In this document: one piece after another, positions 1 through 9,404 of the stretch
How positions within the stretch are numbered: the first letter of the stretch is position 1
Layout: each line of letters opens with the position of its first letter
DNA from: Myxococcales bacterium
GTDB lineage: Bacteria > Myxococcota_A > Polyangia > Polyangiales > Houyiibacteriaceae
Direction: 5' to 3'
Assembly (NCBI GenBank): GCA_029863605.1
Contig: JAOTVB010000001.1
Location: 224,187 to 288,186, forward strand
Length of the DNA: 64,000 bases
Program-made: the position numbers and the translations under genes
Notes under the pieces: generated by a model
What the model was told of the DNA's origin: nothing
Seen by the model: only the letters and a program-made list of their open reading frames with translations
Database searches by the model: none

Positions 1-490
1 CGAGAATCACGTTTTCCGGTTTGACGTCGCGGTGAATGATCCCCGCATCGTGGGCATAATCGAGAGCGCTGAGCAGGTGACGGCCGATGTGAAGCGCGCG
101 TTTCCAGTCGACCCTCGTCTCCCGCTCGAGCAAGTCGAAAAGCAGCACGCCATCCAACAGCTCGAGCACCATGTAGAAGGTGCCATCGCTGAGCTTTCCG
201 AAGTCCGAGACGTTCACGCAGTTCGGGTGATCCATACGCCCGATGGCAAACGCCTCTCGCTCGAAGCGCTTGATCATCTCGTCGATGTCCTCGACCTCCG
301 GATGCAGCAGCTTTAGTGCCAATGGCCGCTGAATCGAGACGTGCTCCGCGAGATAGACGCACCCCATACCGCCGGAGCCGAGAACCCCGGTGATACGGTA
401 ACGGGAATCCAAAATGTCCCCGATCTGCGGTGTCTGAGAATCCCGGGTCGCCAGTAGCCCTTGCGCCCCAGCCCCCCCTAAAATGCCCAC
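1..490 (-). CDS. Ser/Thr protein kinase, N-terminal part (runs off left edge)
   Basis: Reading leftward, the frame encodes the N-lobe and early C-lobe of a PknB-type eukaryotic-like kinase. In order it shows a short leader, ILDSRYRITGVLG leading into the glycine loop GSGGMG, the ATP-binding lysine in LALKLL, the alpha-C glutamate in FEREAFAIGRM, a hinge region (MVLELLDG), and the catalytic loop HRDVKPEN about 10 codons before the window edge. The activation loop and any C-terminal sensor domain are outside the window. No ATG is available. The frame opens after a TGA; GTG at 490 is the longest start and TTG at 412 an alternative that begins just before the conserved domain. Kinases of this class phosphorylate cytoplasmic substrates and are especially numerous in Myxococcota. 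The gene is divergent from the GH92 gene. Kinase identity is sure, the start is not. Confidence 0.9.
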   Translation of the reverse strand, partial: MGILGGAGAQGLLATRDSQTPQIGDILDSRYRITGVLGSGGMGCVYLAEHVSIQRPLALKLLHPEVEDIDEMIKRFEREAFAIGRMDHPNCVNVSDFGKLSDGTFYMVLELLDGVLLFDLLERETRVDWKRALHIGRHLLSALDYAHDAGIIHRDVKPENVIL

Positions 491-604
491 TCATCCATTA
501 TTGCGAAAAAATTGAGCCCCCGCCGGTGCGTTTGGCACCTACCTGTTGCAGGCGCGAAAAATGGGGCAAAGACCACAAGAACCTACTGGAATCCGTGGTC
601 GGCC

Positions 605-2875
605 ATGAAGAATCCTACAGCCGTCGGGCTCAACCCCTCACCCCTGCCTGCCTGCCTTGCACTCTTCGCGTGCCTCGCGCTCCCGGCATGCACTGGCTCG
701 ACGAACACCGATCGCAACCTACCAGCCCCGCCCGCCGACGCCCCCTTAGCGGTCCTGGTCGATCCATTCATCGGCACCGCCGGCGACGGGATGACTTTCC
801 CGGGCGCGATCGTGCCTTGGGGCATGGCATCGCCAAGCCCGCACACCGTGCTCACCACGGCGGCCGATGCGCTTGAGGGGCTCTTCGTGAACGGCGGGTA
901 TCGCTACGGAGAGCCGAAGATCCATGGCTTTGGGCTGACGCATCTGAGCGGGGTAGGCTGCCCGGATCTCGGCTTGCCCGTCGTCGCGCCAACGACGGGT
1001 GACGTTCCATTGAGCTTCGACGACTACGGTGCTTCGTATCGCAACGAGGTCGCCTGGGCCGGCTACTATGGCGTCGAGCTCGGTAGCGAGACCGACGGCG
1101 ACTCGACAATCCGTGCCGGGCTCACGGCCACCCCGCGAACCGGGGTTCTCCGCTTCGAGTTCCCCTCAGGCGAGCCCGCAAACATTACGCTCGATGCCGC
1201 GCGCGGCATCAGCTGGCGCCGCAACGACGCCCAGATCGACGCGGTCAGTGAAACCGAGATCGTAGGCTCCGCCGGGTTCGGCGGGTTTTGTGCGCAGCAG
1301 GGCGGGGGCCGCATCTACTTCGTGGCGCGCGTCGATCGGGCCGCCGACGCATTCGGCGTGGTCGTGTCAGGCACCCGAAGTCCTGCCGTCCAAGCTTCCG
1401 GCGACGCCATGGCCTTCCTCCGTTACGACGTCGCTCCCACATCCCCGGTCACCCTCTGGGTCGGCCTCTCCTGGGTGAGCACCGACGCGGCCCGCGCCAA
1501 CTTAGACGCCGAGCAGCTCCCCTTCGACCAGGCCCGCGACGGTGCCGCACTCGCCTGGCAAGACCGCCTCGGCCGCATCGAAGTGACGGGCGGCTTCGAA
1601 GACGACCGCGTTCGCTTCTACACTGCGCTCTACCACGCCTTGATCCACCCCAGCATCGCCCACGATGTCGATGGCACCTACCCGAGGTTTTCGCGCGACG
1701 AGGTGGGTAACGCGGGCGGCGCGTCCCGGTTCACGGTGTTCTCGCTTTGGGATACGTATCGCACCGTGCACCCGCTGCTGACCTTGGTGTACCCCGAAAT
1801 GCAGCTCGCCATCCTCCGCTCCCTGCAAGACATGACCCTCGGCGCCGATGCCCCACCCAAGTGGGAGCTCATCGGCGATGAAGTGCAGATGATGGTGGGC
1901 GACCCGGCCAACATCGTCGTTGCCGACTCCTTTGCCAAGGGCCTCACCGACTTCGATGCCGAGGGCCTCTACGACGTGATGAAGAACGCAGCGGACCGCG
2001 CCACCCACCGCCCGGGCAACGATACGTACCTCGAGCTCGGCTACGTCCCGATGGAGCGTTCCCGAGAGGTCTGGGGCCCCGTGTCGACTACGCTCGAGTA
2101 CGGGTTGGCCGACTGGTCGCTCGCACAGTTGGCGGGCGCTCTCGACCGTAACGCCGACGTTGCCGCGCTCGAGGCGCGCGCCGCTTCCTACCGCACTCTT
2201 TTCGATGCCGACACGGGCACTCTCCGCCCGAAGAACGTCGACGGGACGTTCCTCGACCCGTTCGACCCCGATGCATTCGAAGACCAAGGGTCGATCCGGC
2301 TTGGAGGCCCTGGCTACGTCGAAGGCACCGCCTGGCAGTATGCCTTCTTCGTCCCCCACGACGTGCCTGGCCTCATTGCGCTTCACGGCGAACAAGCGTT
2401 CGTCGATCGCCTGCGCTGGGTGTTCGATACCGATCGCTTCGTCATGTGGAATGAGCCCGACATGCACTACCCGTACCTCTTTACGTTTGTCGAAGGGGCG
2501 GCGTCGAACACGCAGCGGGAGGTGCGCCGGGCGATCAATCGGTACTTTGGTGCGGGGCCGGATGGGCTTCCTGGCAACGACGACGCCGGTGCGCTTAGCG
2601 CATGGTTCGTCTTTTCGGCGATGGGGTTTTATCCAGTGACGCCTGGACTCGCGGAGTATCGCCTTGGGAGTCCGTTGTTTGAGCGGGTGCTGATTCATTT
2701 GACTGCGGCGCATCACGCGGGGGAGTCGTTCGTGATCGAGGCCGTCGGAAATGACGCGGAGTCGGTGTTCGTTCGGAGCGCGACGTTGAATGGAGAAGCG
2801 TTGACAACGCCCGTGCTTTCACACGGGGCGGTGACGGCGGGTGGCGTGCTGACGCTGGAGATGAGCGGGGGGTGA
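605..2875 (+). CDS. GH92 family alpha-mannosidase, lipoprotein
   Basis: A 756-residue predicted exported glycoside hydrolase of family 92, Ca2+-dependent exo-acting enzymes that remove alpha-linked mannose (usually alpha-1,2). The start at 605 is chosen because it gives a signal peptide with lipobox LPAC (Cys about residue 27); an in-frame ATG at 512 would add a non-signal-like leader. Family signatures include VDPFIGTAGDG near the mature N-terminus, HGFGLTHLSGVGC, WDTYRTVHPLL at about 381, NEPDMHYPYL at about 615, and the conserved GLPGNDDAGALSAWFVFSAM block at about 654. The length fits the family. The stop overlaps the GTG start of the rhodanese gene (GTGA), so the two are probably co-translated. 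A surface or periplasmic enzyme that trims mannose from glycans or glycoproteins is inferred; linkage specificity cannot be read from sequence. Confidence 0.93.
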   Translation: MKNPTAVGLNPSPLPACLALFACLALPACTGSTNTDRNLPAPPADAPLAVLVDPFIGTAGDGMTFPGAIVPWGMASPSPHTVLTTAADALEGLFVNGGYRYGEPKIHGFGLTHLSGVGCPDLGLPVVAPTTGDVPLSFDDYGASYRNEVAWAGYYGVELGSETDGDSTIRAGLTATPRTGVLRFEFPSGEPANITLDAARGISWRRNDAQIDAVSETEIVGSAGFGGFCAQQGGGRIYFVARVDRAADAFGVVVSGTRSPAVQASGDAMAFLRYDVAPTSPVTLWVGLSWVSTDAARANLDAEQLPFDQARDGAALAWQDRLGRIEVTGGFEDDRVRFYTALYHALIHPSIAHDVDGTYPRFSRDEVGNAGGASRFTVFSLWDTYRTVHPLLTLVYPEMQLAILRSLQDMTLGADAPPKWELIGDEVQMMVGDPANIVVADSFAKGLTDFDAEGLYDVMKNAADRATHRPGNDTYLELGYVPMERSREVWGPVSTTLEYGLADWSLAQLAGALDRNADVAALEARAASYRTLFDADTGTLRPKNVDGTFLDPFDPDAFEDQGSIRLGGPGYVEGTAWQYAFFVPHDVPGLIALHGEQAFVDRLRWVFDTDRFVMWNEPDMHYPYLFTFVEGAASNTQREVRRAINRYFGAGPDGLPGNDDAGALSAWFVFSAMGFYPVTPGLAEYRLGSPLFERVLIHLTAAHHAGESFVIEAVGNDAESVFVRSATLNGEALTTPVLSHGAVTAGGVLTLEMSGG

Positions 2876-3393
2876 AGCTCTGGGTTTGGATCGCGGGGAT
2901 CAGCCTCGCGCTCGGGATGCTGCTGTCCGTCGTTGCGCGGAGCCCCGCTTCGCTCAAGCCTGTAATTGCCGTTTGGTTTCCCGAGATCGCGTGGGTCGAT
3001 GCGCAGACGCTCTCCGGGTGGATGAACCGCGAACCGTCGGAGCGGCCGGTCATCCTCGATGTTCGCACGAAGGAAGAGTTCGAGGTGAGTCACCTCGAGA
3101 GCGCCGTGCGCGCGGAACCGGGGCGCCCTGATATCGCGGCGCTGAATCTCCGGGCGGACTCGACGGTCGTCGTCTACTGCTCGCTGGGCGTCCGGAGTGC
3201 CGCGATCGTCGACGAGCTCGAAGCCGCAGGCGTCGCGAAGGTCTACAACTTGGAAGGGGGGATTTTCGATTGGGCGAACGAGGGCCGTCCGATCTTCCGC
3301 GACGGCAAGCCCGCTCACCAGGTCCATCCCTACGGCGAACCATGGCGGCTCTACTTGAAGAGCGAGCTGCGCGCGCCGCTGAGCGCCGACTGA
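2872..3393 (+). CDS. Membrane-anchored rhodanese-like protein
   Basis: A 173-residue protein with an N-terminal hydrophobic segment (about residues 3-22, signal anchor) and one rhodanese domain. It shows the LDVRTKEEF substrate-side motif, the active-site loop YCSLGVRSA with catalytic Cys about 103, and the C-terminal LEGGIFDW motif. Rhodaneses transfer sulfur through a cysteine persulfide; single-domain exported forms are poorly defined. It starts with GTG overlapping the GH92 stop by 4 bases, suggesting translational coupling, although no functional link between mannosidase and sulfurtransferase is known to me. Domain call is firm, substrate unknown. Confidence 0.88.
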   Translation: MKLWVWIAGISLALGMLLSVVARSPASLKPVIAVWFPEIAWVDAQTLSGWMNREPSERPVILDVRTKEEFEVSHLESAVRAEPGRPDIAALNLRADSTVVVYCSLGVRSAAIVDELEAAGVAKVYNLEGGIFDWANEGRPIFRDGKPAHQVHPYGEPWRLYLKSELRAPLSAD

Positions 3394-3448
3394 GCGCTTC
3401 CGTATTTCCGGCCGATTTGTTATCAGCGGTGATGATAGGAGAGGAACG

Positions 3449-3769
3449 ATGGCGAGAATCACGATTTGGTGTTTGGCTGCATTGGTGATGGCACTCGGAG
3501 CGGTCGGGTGCGGGGGAGATGACGGAGCGAGCGGCGGTGGTGGTGATTGCGCCCGCATTTGCGGGAGCTCTTGCGTCGCCGAGTTCCTGCCCGCGCAGTC
3601 GGGCGATGACTGCGTGCGCGCATGCGAGATGGACACAGGTATCCTAAGCGGTTGCCTGTCCGAAACCGTGTCGGTGCTGGCTTGCCTCGAAACCATCGAC
3701 TGCGGGCGATCCGGGTCGACCGCGTGCCTCGATCAATCGCTAGCCTTTAGCGACTGCATTTCTCCCTAG
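3449..3769 (+). CDS. Small cysteine-rich lipoprotein, unknown function
   Basis: A 106-residue predicted lipoprotein preceded by a clear ribosome binding site (AGGAGAGGAACG directly before the ATG). The signal peptide ends in a lipobox-like GAVGC (Cys21), followed by a Gly/Asp linker and a compact domain with about ten cysteines, including CARICGSSC and CLETIDC. These are probably disulfide-bonded in the periplasm or on the cell surface. I do not recognise the family. Small Cys-rich lipoproteins like this are frequent in myxobacterial genomes. It lies 11 bases before the M48/VWD gene and may be in one transcript with it. Confidence 0.75.
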   Translation: MARITIWCLAALVMALGAVGCGGDDGASGGGGDCARICGSSCVAEFLPAQSGDDCVRACEMDTGILSGCLSETVSVLACLETIDCGRSGSTACLDQSLAFSDCISP

Positions 3770-3780
3770 CGAGCAGAGTC

Positions 3781-6459
3781 ATGGCTGGCCCATCGAGGAT
3801 GCGTCTCGCAGTGTTGATAGCTATCGTTGGTGGGGCCGGGCTTGCCTGCAAGTCCTCGGGCGGCTCGTCCAAGGCCAGCGTGGTGAACGACGCGGCGCTC
3901 AGCGCATACTTGCAGTCGGTTTCGGACGAGGTCGCGGGTGGGTCCGACTCTACGTATCGCGTCGTGGTGTACGACGCGGATTTCGCGCAGGCGTTCGCCC
4001 TGCCGGGCGACGAGATCGCGGTCACGCTCGGCATGTTGGGGTTCATCCAGACCCAGGCGGAGCTCGCCTGTGTGCTCGGTCACGAGATTGCGCACCACCA
4101 GCTCGGGCATGTGACTGATTTCTTCGGGGGCGACGCTTCACCTCCGATCGGTGAGTCCCATCCGCTCGCGCGAGGCTGGCCCGAAGCGCAGGAGCAGGCT
4201 GCAGACGATCTGGGGCTTTCGCTATGCGCTGCGGCGGGTTATGAGGCGTTGAGCCTTCCGCATTTGCTGTTTCGGGCAGCTCAGGTCGAGTCCGGCGAAT
4301 CCGTGGACGAGCTCCTCGACGCTGCACCATCAGCAAACTCAGGAGTAGACCGAACGCTCCTCGCCGTGGAGACGATCGGTGATGGCGAGCTCGACGGTGG
4401 ACGAATCGGCTACCCGGAGTACGACTTCGTGCGCGACTGGCTCGCTGAATCGGATTTCCTGAAGGCAGGGCTGTCACCCCAACACGAAGGACCCAACTTC
4501 TTCCCATTCGTGGGCTTGGAAGGCGTGGTTGCCGTTGGGCTGAACTATGAAGAGTTCATGCGAGACAACGCCCGCGCAACATTCGACTGGATCGATCGAG
4601 AGTGCGGGCGAGAAGGTGTGACGGTCATCCCAACCAACCATCTCGATGCTTTTGGTCACTGCTGGGCTGGGTGCAGGGCGCAAGAGCTCTGCGGGGGCTG
4701 CCAGAACCCCGGGGTGTTTTACGAAATCGCGCGAGAGGCGGGCTACGGCGGAGACGAGCACGACAGCTTCGCGGAGGACTGGCGCAACCAAGAGATAGGA
4801 GCGCGTGGCGCGGTGACGGACCAGTCCTGCGAGGACTATTGCACCGACAAGATCGAATCGGGCGGCCTCGACCTCACGGCACCGCAACGCAAGTGGTGGG
4901 ACTGCGCTTCACGTGACCTGCTCGATACGCGACCGAACGGCGGCGAGTACACCGACTACGGCGCTCTTGGGTCACCTGACATTTTCGGCGACCCTCACAT
5001 GCGAACCATCGACGGCTTGCGCTACGATTTTCACGGGGTCGGCGAGTTCATCGCGGTGAAGTCGACCGTCGACGACCTGATGGTCCAGGTCCGGCTCGCG
5101 GAAGTTGCTGCGCTTCAAGCCAGCAAGACGAGCGCCGTGGCAGCCAACGTTGCGGGCGATCGGGTTGGAGCGTACCTCGGGCCGAGCAGCTTTGTGGTGA
5201 GGGTCAACGGTGAAGCCTTGGATCCGAAAGGCTCGTGGGTGCAGTTACCCAACGGCGGTCAAGCCCAAGTGGAGAGCGACGAGGTGGTGTTTCAGTGGCC
5301 CGACGACACGCGGCTGTGGGTGTATTACTGGGGTGACGTTCTCGACCTGGCAATGACGCTGCCAGCTCAAAGGCAAGCCGCTCTCTCTGGCCTACTCGGC
5401 AACGCAGACGGGGACCCGACCAACGAGTACATCACACGAGAGGGCGTGCCGGTCGATGTTCCAGACGAAAGCGGCGAGGCGCGCCGCGAGGCGCTCTATT
5501 CCGAGTTTGGGGAGAGCTGGAGGATCGACGCTGCCGAGTCTCTCTTCGACTACGAGCCTGGTGAGTCGAGCGACGATTTTCAGGCGCCTGGCTTTCCTGC
5601 ATCGGACTTGACCATCGACGACCTCGACGAGGTCACCCGACGAGAAGCTCGTGAGGACTGCATTTCGTTGGGCGTCACCGAATCGCCGTGGCTCGAGGAC
5701 TGCATCTTCGATGTCGGATTCACCGGTGAGCTCTCTTGGGTCAGCTCGGCGCGCAATGCGGCCGACCCGAACAGTCTGACCTGGAACGAGATGTACGAAG
5801 TGGAGGGCGAGATCGAGGGCGATGGCGTCTTCATCCTGGAGCAGTTCATCGGCAAAGCGGGCGACGAGCAGTTCTTCCGATTCACCCAAACGATGTCGAG
5901 CCTCGGGCTAGCCAATTGGGAGGTCCGCACCCCCAGCGGAGACCTCTTGTTTCTGAACTGCGTGTTCAGATGTGGTCAGCCGGGCGCATTCGTGCTGCCC
6001 GAAAGCGGGCTCTACGTGTCGCGCGTGGTGGCCGATCCAGGAGAGCGTGGAGTGCTCACAGTGGCTCGGAATGTGGTTCCCGAGCCTCAACTGTTTGACA
6101 TCGGCAGTGCGACGGGCGTCGCCTTGGAATCGCTCGGAGAGGGTGCCGGGTCGATCGAAATACCGGGCAGCGAGGACATCTATCGGATCGACGGGCGTGC
6201 GGGGACAACGATCACACTCACGCCCGTCGATATCGACGGCGCAATTCAGTTTGGTCAGTGGAAGCTCACGGCTCCGACCGGGACGGTGTTGTTTGATCAG
6301 ATCCTGCCGCTCACGGGAGGCACTCCCCGCACCCAAGATCTGGTGCTCGACGGCCCCTACGAACTGTCGATCACCGGCGGAAACTCATGGCCTTCGGAAT
6401 GGAACTTCGGCTATGGCGAATACCGTATCCAGTTCCAGGTCACCCCAACACCGGGCTGA
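3781..6459 (+). CDS. M48-like metalloprotease fused to von Willebrand D domain, lipoprotein
   Basis: An 892-residue exported multidomain protein. The signal peptide has lipobox GLAC (Cys about 23). Residues about 40-170 resemble M48 peptidases: zinc motif HEIAHH (about 101) and the third-ligand motif EQAADDLGLS (about 137). Residues about 280-370 form a Cys-rich segment (FGHCWAGC, CGGC). At about 403, GDPHMRTIDGLRYDFHGVGEF is the hallmark start of a von Willebrand factor type D domain, continuing to about 560 with the LLGNADGDPTNE motif. The C-terminal 250 residues look like beta-sandwich (PPC-like) secretion modules. M48 proteases usually act on misfolded envelope proteins; VWD domains mediate adhesion or multimerisation. 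Joining the two on one lipoprotein is unusual and suggests a cell-surface or matrix role, which is inference. Confidence 0.82.
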   Translation: MAGPSRMRLAVLIAIVGGAGLACKSSGGSSKASVVNDAALSAYLQSVSDEVAGGSDSTYRVVVYDADFAQAFALPGDEIAVTLGMLGFIQTQAELACVLGHEIAHHQLGHVTDFFGGDASPPIGESHPLARGWPEAQEQAADDLGLSLCAAAGYEALSLPHLLFRAAQVESGESVDELLDAAPSANSGVDRTLLAVETIGDGELDGGRIGYPEYDFVRDWLAESDFLKAGLSPQHEGPNFFPFVGLEGVVAVGLNYEEFMRDNARATFDWIDRECGREGVTVIPTNHLDAFGHCWAGCRAQELCGGCQNPGVFYEIAREAGYGGDEHDSFAEDWRNQEIGARGAVTDQSCEDYCTDKIESGGLDLTAPQRKWWDCASRDLLDTRPNGGEYTDYGALGSPDIFGDPHMRTIDGLRYDFHGVGEFIAVKSTVDDLMVQVRLAEVAALQASKTSAVAANVAGDRVGAYLGPSSFVVRVNGEALDPKGSWVQLPNGGQAQVESDEVVFQWPDDTRLWVYYWGDVLDLAMTLPAQRQAALSGLLGNADGDPTNEYITREGVPVDVPDESGEARREALYSEFGESWRIDAAESLFDYEPGESSDDFQAPGFPASDLTIDDLDEVTRREAREDCISLGVTESPWLEDCIFDVGFTGELSWVSSARNAADPNSLTWNEMYEVEGEIEGDGVFILEQFIGKAGDEQFFRFTQTMSSLGLANWEVRTPSGDLLFLNCVFRCGQPGAFVLPESGLYVSRVVADPGERGVLTVARNVVPEPQLFDIGSATGVALESLGEGAGSIEIPGSEDIYRIDGRAGTTITLTPVDIDGAIQFGQWKLTAPTGTVLFDQILPLTGGTPRTQDLVLDGPYELSITGGNSWPSEWNFGYGEYRIQFQVTPTPG

Positions 6460-6550
6460 GGGTCGGACCCATAGGCCGCGCGGCCTGCTCCTTTAGCGTC
6501 CCTCGTAACGACTCGCGCGAGGTTGCCGATCGTACTACTCTCCCACGTCT

Positions 6551-7750
6551 ATGCGCAGTCTCTCTTCGTTGGGCGCGACCGCCGGCGCGGTCGTTTCGGT
6601 CTTCACTTTGTTTGTCGTTGGATGCGATGGCGACTCGGGCCCGACCGCTTCTGCGGACGAGCTGTTCGAGCAAGGGCCGTACGAGGTCGGCTACCGAGAG
6701 ATGACGATGACGTACAGCGCGGCGGCTTCGATGGAGCCGCGCGAGCTGGTGTTACGGGTGTGGTATCCGGCGCAGGACGAGTCGGGTGCGGCACCTGCGC
6801 GATACGCGGTGGCGGGTGTCGTCGACCTGGCTGCTGGGTCTGCGCTCGAAGCACCGCCGGTGACCGACGACACGAATCTGCCGCTCGTAATCTATTCGCA
6901 CGGCAACGGCGGGGAAGGGTTGCTGGCCTATCCGTATGGTGAGCTGATGGCGTCGCACGGGTGGGTGCTCGTTGCGCCGAACCACACCGGCAACACGGCG
7001 CTGGATCTCGCCTTTGGTCCGGCGGACCCTCCGGCGCTGGTGGCGCTCAATCGTCCCACTGACATCACCGCCATCATCGACGAGTTCGATACGGGTTTGA
7101 GCGGTGACGACCTCGAGAGGAAGGCCGACGTCGATCTGGGCGTCTTCCTTTTTGGCCACAGCTTTGGCGGCTACACGTCGTTCACCGCGGGCGGTGCCGA
7201 TGTCGACTACGATGTCGCCGCGGCTGACTGTGAAGGAGTGATGAGCGAAAACTGTGACGTGCTCACCGATCCAAACGTCGAGGCGGCCTACCGTGCCGGG
7301 TTCGGCGACCCGCGCATCGTGGCCATCGCGCCGCAGGCGCCGGCCCTCGTCGCAATTGCGGACGGCGAGCTCGGCAGTCTCGGCATTCCCACCCTGCTGA
7401 TGACCGGGCGTCTCGACCAGACGACTACGCAGGAAGAATCAGCGGACCCGTCGTGGGCAGGCATCGACGACCCGAACGACATCTGGGTCGAAATGCCACT
7501 CGGCGCTCACTACAGCTTCATCACGGTTTGCCATGACCTCACCCCTGAGATTCTCGGGCTGTTCATCAGCGGCGCCGATCAGGACGGTTGCAGTCCCACC
7601 TTCATCGATACGAGAGAAGCGGTTCCCGTGCTCGCCGCGTACTTGCTCGCCTTTGGCCGGCGCCACCTGCTCGGGCAAACCGAATGGAACGCCATCCTGA
7701 CCGGTCCGCCGCTGGGCAACCAAGGCGACTTCGTCGTGACGGCGAATTAG
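6551..7750 (+). CDS. Platelet-activating-factor acetylhydrolase-like lipoprotein (alpha/beta hydrolase)
   Basis: A 399-residue exported alpha/beta hydrolase. The N-terminus is a lipoprotein signal ending FVVGC (Cys25). The fold is marked by YSHGNGGEG (oxyanion side, about residue 116), APNHTGN, and the nucleophile elbow GHSFGGYTS with Ser about 204. A late GAHYSF may carry the catalytic His. The arrangement resembles PAF-acetylhydrolase/dienelactone hydrolase-like bacterial lipoproteins, which hydrolyse esters of phospholipids or polyesters. Cysteines around AADCEGVMSENCDV probably form a disulfide, in keeping with export. It is monocistronic in appearance, with a convergent neighbour 43 bases downstream. 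Substrate unknown. Confidence 0.85.
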   Translation: MRSLSSLGATAGAVVSVFTLFVVGCDGDSGPTASADELFEQGPYEVGYREMTMTYSAAASMEPRELVLRVWYPAQDESGAAPARYAVAGVVDLAAGSALEAPPVTDDTNLPLVIYSHGNGGEGLLAYPYGELMASHGWVLVAPNHTGNTALDLAFGPADPPALVALNRPTDITAIIDEFDTGLSGDDLERKADVDLGVFLFGHSFGGYTSFTAGGADVDYDVAAADCEGVMSENCDVLTDPNVEAAYRAGFGDPRIVAIAPQAPALVAIADGELGSLGIPTLLMTGRLDQTTTQEESADPSWAGIDDPNDIWVEMPLGAHYSFITVCHDLTPEILGLFISGADQDGCSPTFIDTREAVPVLAAYLLAFGRRHLLGQTEWNAILTGPPLGNQGDFVVTAN

Positions 7751-7793
7751 GGGCTTCGACCCTAGCGAGATCACCTGGCGGCTGTGCTCGTCG

Positions 7794-8678
7794 TCAAGGT
7801 CGCTTCAAAAACCCGAGGATCGCCTCGTTGACGGCCTGCGGGTTATCTTCGTGCATGATGTGCGATGCGCCGGGGATCTCGACCCGGTCGACGCGCGGCA
7901 GGAGCTCCTCCAGGCGGTCTGTGAGTAATCGAAGGAAGGCAGGGCTTCGCTCGCCATGCATCAGCAAGGTCGGTAGTCGAACGCCGCGGACTTCGTCGTC
8001 GCTCAGCGGCGGGAAGCCCTTGCCGAGAAGCTGCGCCTTATCGACTGCGACATTTTCCCAAGCCTGCTCTCTGCGTGCCGGGGAGAGCCGGTCGAACGCC
8101 TCTTCGCCGAGCACCCCGCGGCCGAATGCCTCGAATCCTGCTTCGTCGTCACCTCGCCGGTAGGCCTTCTCGGCGGGCCCGGCTGTCGAGATACCAAACC
8201 GCATGATCGCGAGTGCTGTTCGGGGGCGTCGCACCAGGGTCCGGAGTAGCTCAACGGGGCGAGGGGGCGTGCTGACGAAGAGCGAGAGCACGGGAGGCTC
8301 CAAGAGCACGAGGCTACGGACCACCTCCGGATGTCGAATCGCCGCAAGCAAGCAGACGAAACCGCCCCACGAATGACCGACCACAGTTGCGGGCACTGCA
8401 TCGAGGCGCTCGAGCAACGCGACCAGGTCGTCGACGTGCGCGAGCATCGGGTCATCAGCGTCCTCGGGGATCGCCTCATTGGGCCGCGCGTAACGTCGAC
8501 TGTAAACGATTGCTCGATACGCGGCCCCGACGGCTGGAAGCTGGTACTCCCAAGTGCGGAGATCGGATGCGCTGCCGTGCACGAAGACGACAGGCTCGCC
8601 TTGGCCCTGCTCGCGATATGCGAGCGACACTGTGTCGATGACCGCGGTCCGGACTCCCTCGAAGGGGTGCTCACTCAT
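7794..8678 (-). CDS. Alpha/beta hydrolase
   Basis: A cytoplasmic alpha/beta hydrolase of 294 residues. Motifs are VVFVHGSASD (oxyanion loop), GHSWGGF (nucleophile Ser about 103), and a C-terminal ASHIMHEDNP region with the likely catalytic His. The start at 8678 has a strong Shine-Dalgarno sequence (GGGAGG, 7 bases upstream). An alternative ATG at 8711 overlaps the methyltransferase stop as ATGA but lacks a good ribosome site. Either way the gene is coupled to the upstream methyltransferase. The family covers haloalkane dehalogenases, epoxide hydrolases and esterases; nothing here fixes the reaction. Confidence 0.88.
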   Translation of the reverse strand: MSEHPFEGVRTAVIDTVSLAYREQGQGEPVVFVHGSASDLRTWEYQLPAVGAAYRAIVYSRRYARPNEAIPEDADDPMLAHVDDLVALLERLDAVPATVVGHSWGGFVCLLAAIRHPEVVRSLVLLEPPVLSLFVSTPPRPVELLRTLVRRPRTALAIMRFGISTAGPAEKAYRRGDDEAGFEAFGRGVLGEEAFDRLSPARREQAWENVAVDKAQLLGKGFPPLSDDEVRGVRLPTLLMHGERSPAFLRLLTDRLEELLPRVDRVEIPGASHIMHEDNPQAVNEAILGFLKRP

Positions 8679-8707
8679 CCGTCTACCTCCCGTTACATCG
8701 CGACGAC

Positions 8708-9325
8708 TCATGCAGTCCCGCGGCGCAGCCTATACCAGTGCTCATCGGGTCGAAGCAGGAGCTGCATGGGCTTCGGCAACCGGAAGTGCGAGGGCTCCAC
8801 GTGGGTGATCTCCCAACCAGGGAATGCTTCCTCCACCTCGTCTCGGCTCGCGCCGCGTATCAACGGCCTCCTGCGCTTGGGCCAAACGAGTAATAGGACG
8901 GTTGCGTCCGGGGAAGCGATGGCGGTGACTCCCCGGCCCATCGCCTTGCGCTGCTTTTCGTTGAAATCGTGGAAGGTCCCCGTGTCGAGCACCAAGCGAA
9001 AGGAGCCGCCGACATCGGCCCGCTCTAGCGCGGTCACATCGCCGCGAACGAACCTCATGTCGACGCCCGCTTCGTGTGCCCGTGCGCGGCCGCGTCGAAG
9101 AGCCGTGTCGACGAAGTCGATCCCGGTGACCTGCCAGCCACGCGTGGCAAGCTCAGTCCCCCAGATGCCGCTTCCCGTGCCGATATCGAGCGCCGTCCCA
9201 TACGGAGGCTCGCGGCCGCGCTCCTCGCGGTCGAACATCTCCGAGATCTTCTGGACGAACGGCGGATCGCTGGCGGCATCCTCCCAAGGGTGGAAGCCGA
9301 CCGAATAAGCGAGCCGATAGTTCAT
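8708..9325 (-). CDS. Class I SAM-dependent methyltransferase
   Basis: A 205-residue Rossmann-fold methyltransferase. SAM-binding motif I is LDIGTGSGIWG (about residues 45-55), followed by an acidic motif II (GIDFVDTAL) and motif VRGDVTAL. The C-terminus has a basic, aromatic-rich tail. It resembles thiopurine S-methyltransferase/UbiE-like small-molecule methyltransferases more than RNA enzymes. It is the first gene of a two-gene unit with the alpha/beta hydrolase and diverges from the diiron/MBL gene. Substrate unknown. Confidence 0.88.
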   Translation of the reverse strand: MNYRLAYSVGFHPWEDAASDPPFVQKISEMFDREERGREPPYGTALDIGTGSGIWGTELATRGWQVTGIDFVDTALRRGRARAHEAGVDMRFVRGDVTALERADVGGSFRLVLDTGTFHDFNEKQRKAMGRGVTAIASPDATVLLLVWPKRRRPLIRGASRDEVEEAFPGWEITHVEPSHFRLPKPMQLLLRPDEHWYRLRRGTA

Positions 9326-9404
9326 GGTGCCCTCCGCTGGGCGCTTAGGATACTCTCGTTGATGGATTTCGGTCTAGGGGCCAAGCCACAGCAGAGGAGG
9401 AACC

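Noticed and set aside
1502-2716. A 404-codon minus-strand frame opposite the GH92 gene
   Set aside because: Mirror of the GH92 coding strand; high GC lets the reverse frame stay open, and there is no protein family pattern.
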